DNA of 64,000 nt from NCBI RefSeq assembly GCF_001742425.1, contig NZ_MJEH01000063.1:1-64000 (forward strand), written 5' to 3'. How positions within the stretch are numbered: position 1 is the stretch's first letter; every line of letters begins with the position of its first letter. The translations under genes and the position numbers were made by a program. The DNA comes from Bacillus solimangrovi. GTDB taxonomy: Bacteria; Bacillota; Bacilli; Bacillales; Bacillaceae_N. The notes beneath the pieces are model-generated. The model had not been told where the DNA came from. It worked only from the letters and a program-made list of their open reading frames with translations, and did not search any database. Positions 62,910-64,000 of the stretch are shown here, in pieces.

Positions 62910-63098
62910 TTAAACGCGTTCTACTTTTCCAGATTTTAGCGCACGAGCAGAAACGTATACACGTTTTGGTTTACCATCAACCATGATACGTACCTTTTGA
63001 AGGTTCGCACCGAACTTGCGCTTAGAAGCGTTCATTGCGTGAGAACGGTTTTGGCCAGAACGACCTTTACGTCCAGTAACAACACACTTTTTAGGCAT
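62910..63098 (-). CDS. rpmB: 50S ribosomal protein L28
   Basis: The 62-residue basic protein has [22 protein letters not shown] (in part: NRSHAMNAS) and ends with [16 protein letters not shown]. It has one cysteine only (KKCVVTG), so it is the zinc-free form, lacking the CxxC pairs. It is transcribed opposite to its neighbours with its own promoter and terminator, as in B. subtilis. Confidence 0.97.
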   Translation of the reverse strand: MPKKCVVTGRKGRSGQNRSHAMNASKRKFGANLQKVRIMVDGKPKRVYVSARALKSGKVERV

Positions 63099-63178
63099 GA
63101 CTTTCCCTCCTTGTGTTCCATAAGCAAATGCTCACTTAAATAATCATAATAAAATTACGCATACAACAAAATAAAATA

Positions 63179-63196
63179 TCAAGGTGAACACCTTGA
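63179..63196. repeat. 8-bp armed palindrome in the rpmB leader
   Basis: TCAAGGTG-AA-CACCTTGA lies at about +6 to +23 of the predicted rpmB transcript. It can form a hairpin in its 5' untranslated region. Confidence 0.7.
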
Positions 63197-63208
63197 CATT
63201 CCTTGTTT

Positions 63209-63237
63209 ATTTTAATGCATTTTTAAGTACAGGTCAA
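63209..63237 (-). promoter_or_regulatory. Promoter of rpmB
   Basis: On the minus strand TTGACC (63237-63232), 17 bases, TAAAAT (63214-63209): 5/6 and 5/6 to SigA consensus. Leaves a leader of about 100 bases. Confidence 0.65.
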
Positions 63238-63262
63238 TGTAAAAGAATGATATGATGTGAAA

Positions 63263-63291
63263 TTTACTTTCAATAAGGCAACTCTTATAGT
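63263..63291 (+). promoter_or_regulatory. Promoter of yloU-yloV
   Basis: TTTACT (63263-63268), 17 bases, TATAGT (63286-63291). It lies 50 bases before yloU and is divergent from rpmB. Confidence 0.5.
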
Positions 63292-63340
63292 AAAATGACG
63301 ATAGTTACAGCTCTATTATAAATTAAAAGGGGGCTTTTCG

Positions 63341-63703
63341 ATGTCCATTGAAATGAAAACCGAGCATGGAACAATTGATATATCAAATGAGGTCATTGCG
63401 TCGATTGCTGGAGGAGCAGCAGTTGATTGTTACGGTATCGTAGGAATGGCTTCGAAAAAACAACTAAAAGATGGGTTGTCAGAAATCTTAAGAAAAGAGA
63501 ATTTTACAAAGGGTGTTATCGTACGACGTAATGAAGAAGATTTGTGTATTGATATGTACATTATCGTCAGTTACGGTACAAAGATTTCTGAAGTCGCACA
63601 TAATGTGCAAACTAAAGTGAAATATACATTGGACAAAACATTAGGTTTGTCTGTAGATTCGATCAACATTTTCGTACAAGGAGTACGTGTTTCGAATCTG
63701 TAA
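63341..63703 (+). CDS. yloU: Asp23/Gls24 family protein YloU
   Basis: The 120-residue Asp23/Gls24 protein has [29 protein letters not shown] and the end [12 protein letters not shown]. Family members are linked to envelope stress or fatty-acid kinase function, but the exact role is unclear. SD AAAGGGGGC. It is followed by yloV after 22 bases. Confidence 0.92.
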   Translation: MSIEMKTEHGTIDISNEVIASIAGGAAVDCYGIVGMASKKQLKDGLSEILRKENFTKGVIVRRNEEDLCIDMYIIVSYGTKISEVAHNVQTKVKYTLDKTLGLSVDSINIFVQGVRVSNL

Positions 63704-63725
63704 GAGAGAGTTAGGAGGAAGACAT

Positions 63726-64000
63726 GTGACGATGAAGGATTTGGATGGGAAGCGTTTTGCAGAAATGATTGTATTAGCTGCAACGCATCTTTCCAATCAA
63801 GCAAAACAAATTGATGCTTTAAACGTATTTCCTGTCCCAGATGGAGATACGGGTACAAATATGAACTTATCAATGACTTCAGGTGCTAATGAAGTAAAAA
63901 AAGTAACTGAAGACCATGTTGGTAAGGTGGCCACTTCATTTGCAAGAGGTTTATTGATGGGTGCGCGTGGGAATTCTGGAGTAATTTTATCTCAATTATT
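63726..64000 (+). CDS. yloV: DAK2-domain protein YloV (FakA-like), 3' truncated
   Basis: The first 91 codons of a dihydroxyacetone-kinase-like protein, with [20 protein letters not shown] (nucleotide/metal-binding aspartates) and [16 protein letters not shown]. FakA phosphorylates fatty acids bound to FakB; B. subtilis YloV is placed here with YloU. The start is GTG 63726, seven bases behind GGAGG. An ATG at 63732 is the alternative. The gene runs past the window end. Confidence 0.93.
   Translation, partial: MTMKDLDGKRFAEMIVLAATHLSNQAKQIDALNVFPVPDGDTGTNMNLSMTSGANEVKKVTEDHVGKVATSFARGLLMGARGNSGVILSQL

Overview
The window is an AT-rich chromosomal segment of an endospore-forming member of the Bacillaceae. 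The evidence is the Bacillus-type gene order combined with sporulation genes (spoVE, spoIIGA-sigE-sigG, ylmC, ylyA, spoVM), close matches to B. subtilis proteins recalled from memory, T-box and PyrR attenuators, and non-ATG starts behind strong Shine-Dalgarno (SD) sites. The genus cannot be fixed from this sequence alone. No rRNA, tRNA, CRISPR array, prophage or insertion sequence was seen.

Layout. (1) 1-12.2 kb: the division and cell wall (dcw) cluster, with murF (5' truncated by the window edge), mraY, murD, spoVE, murG, murB, divIB, ylxW, ylxX, sbp, ftsA and ftsZ. (2) 12.5-15.2 kb: the sporulation sigma locus spoIIGA-sigE-sigG. (3) 15.3-19.5 kb: the ylm group (ylmC, ylmD, ylmE, sepF, ylmG, ylmH, divIVA). 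(4) 19.5-24.8 kb: T-box-controlled ileS, ylyA, lspA and the pseudouridine synthase ylyB. (5) 24.8-36.8 kb: the complete de novo pyrimidine operon pyrR-P-B-C-AA-AB-K-D-F-E, with three PyrR-type attenuators. (6) 36.8-43.9 kb: a non-syntenic accessory block holding a peroxiredoxin behind a PerR-like box, a chemoreceptor on the minus strand, a DUF368 lipid-carrier transporter, an apparently exported M3 peptidase and a methyltransferase. B. subtilis carries sulfate assimilation genes here. (7) 44-64 kb: rqcH (minus), yloB, yloC, remA, gmk, rpoZ, coaBC, priA, fmt, rsmB, rlmN, prpC, prkC, rsgA, rpe, spoVM, rpmB (minus), yloU and the start of yloV.

The genes form connected processes. These are lipid II synthesis and septum assembly (Mur, SpoVE, FtsAZ, SepF, DivIVA), the sigma cascade that redirects the same machinery to sporulation, UMP synthesis under PyrR feedback, and translation quality control and initiation (IleS, RqcH, Fmt, RsmB, RlmN, RsgA, L28) next to the PrpC/PrkC signalling pair.

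The most useful non-coding observations are as follows. A promoter-palindrome-terminator module lies ahead of murG and shares an 11-mer with a hairpin ahead of divIB. The spoIIG promoter has a 21-bp spacer and a Spo0A box. A SigF-type promoter and an SD-sequestering hairpin precede sigG. There is a SigH-like promoter ahead of ftsA, 0A boxes near divIVA and the chemoreceptor, and a PerR-like box at the peroxiredoxin. Two genes expected by synteny, def (between priA and fmt) and thiN (between rpe and spoVM), are absent. I did not find a clearly new multi-gene system; most of the window is conserved core genome.
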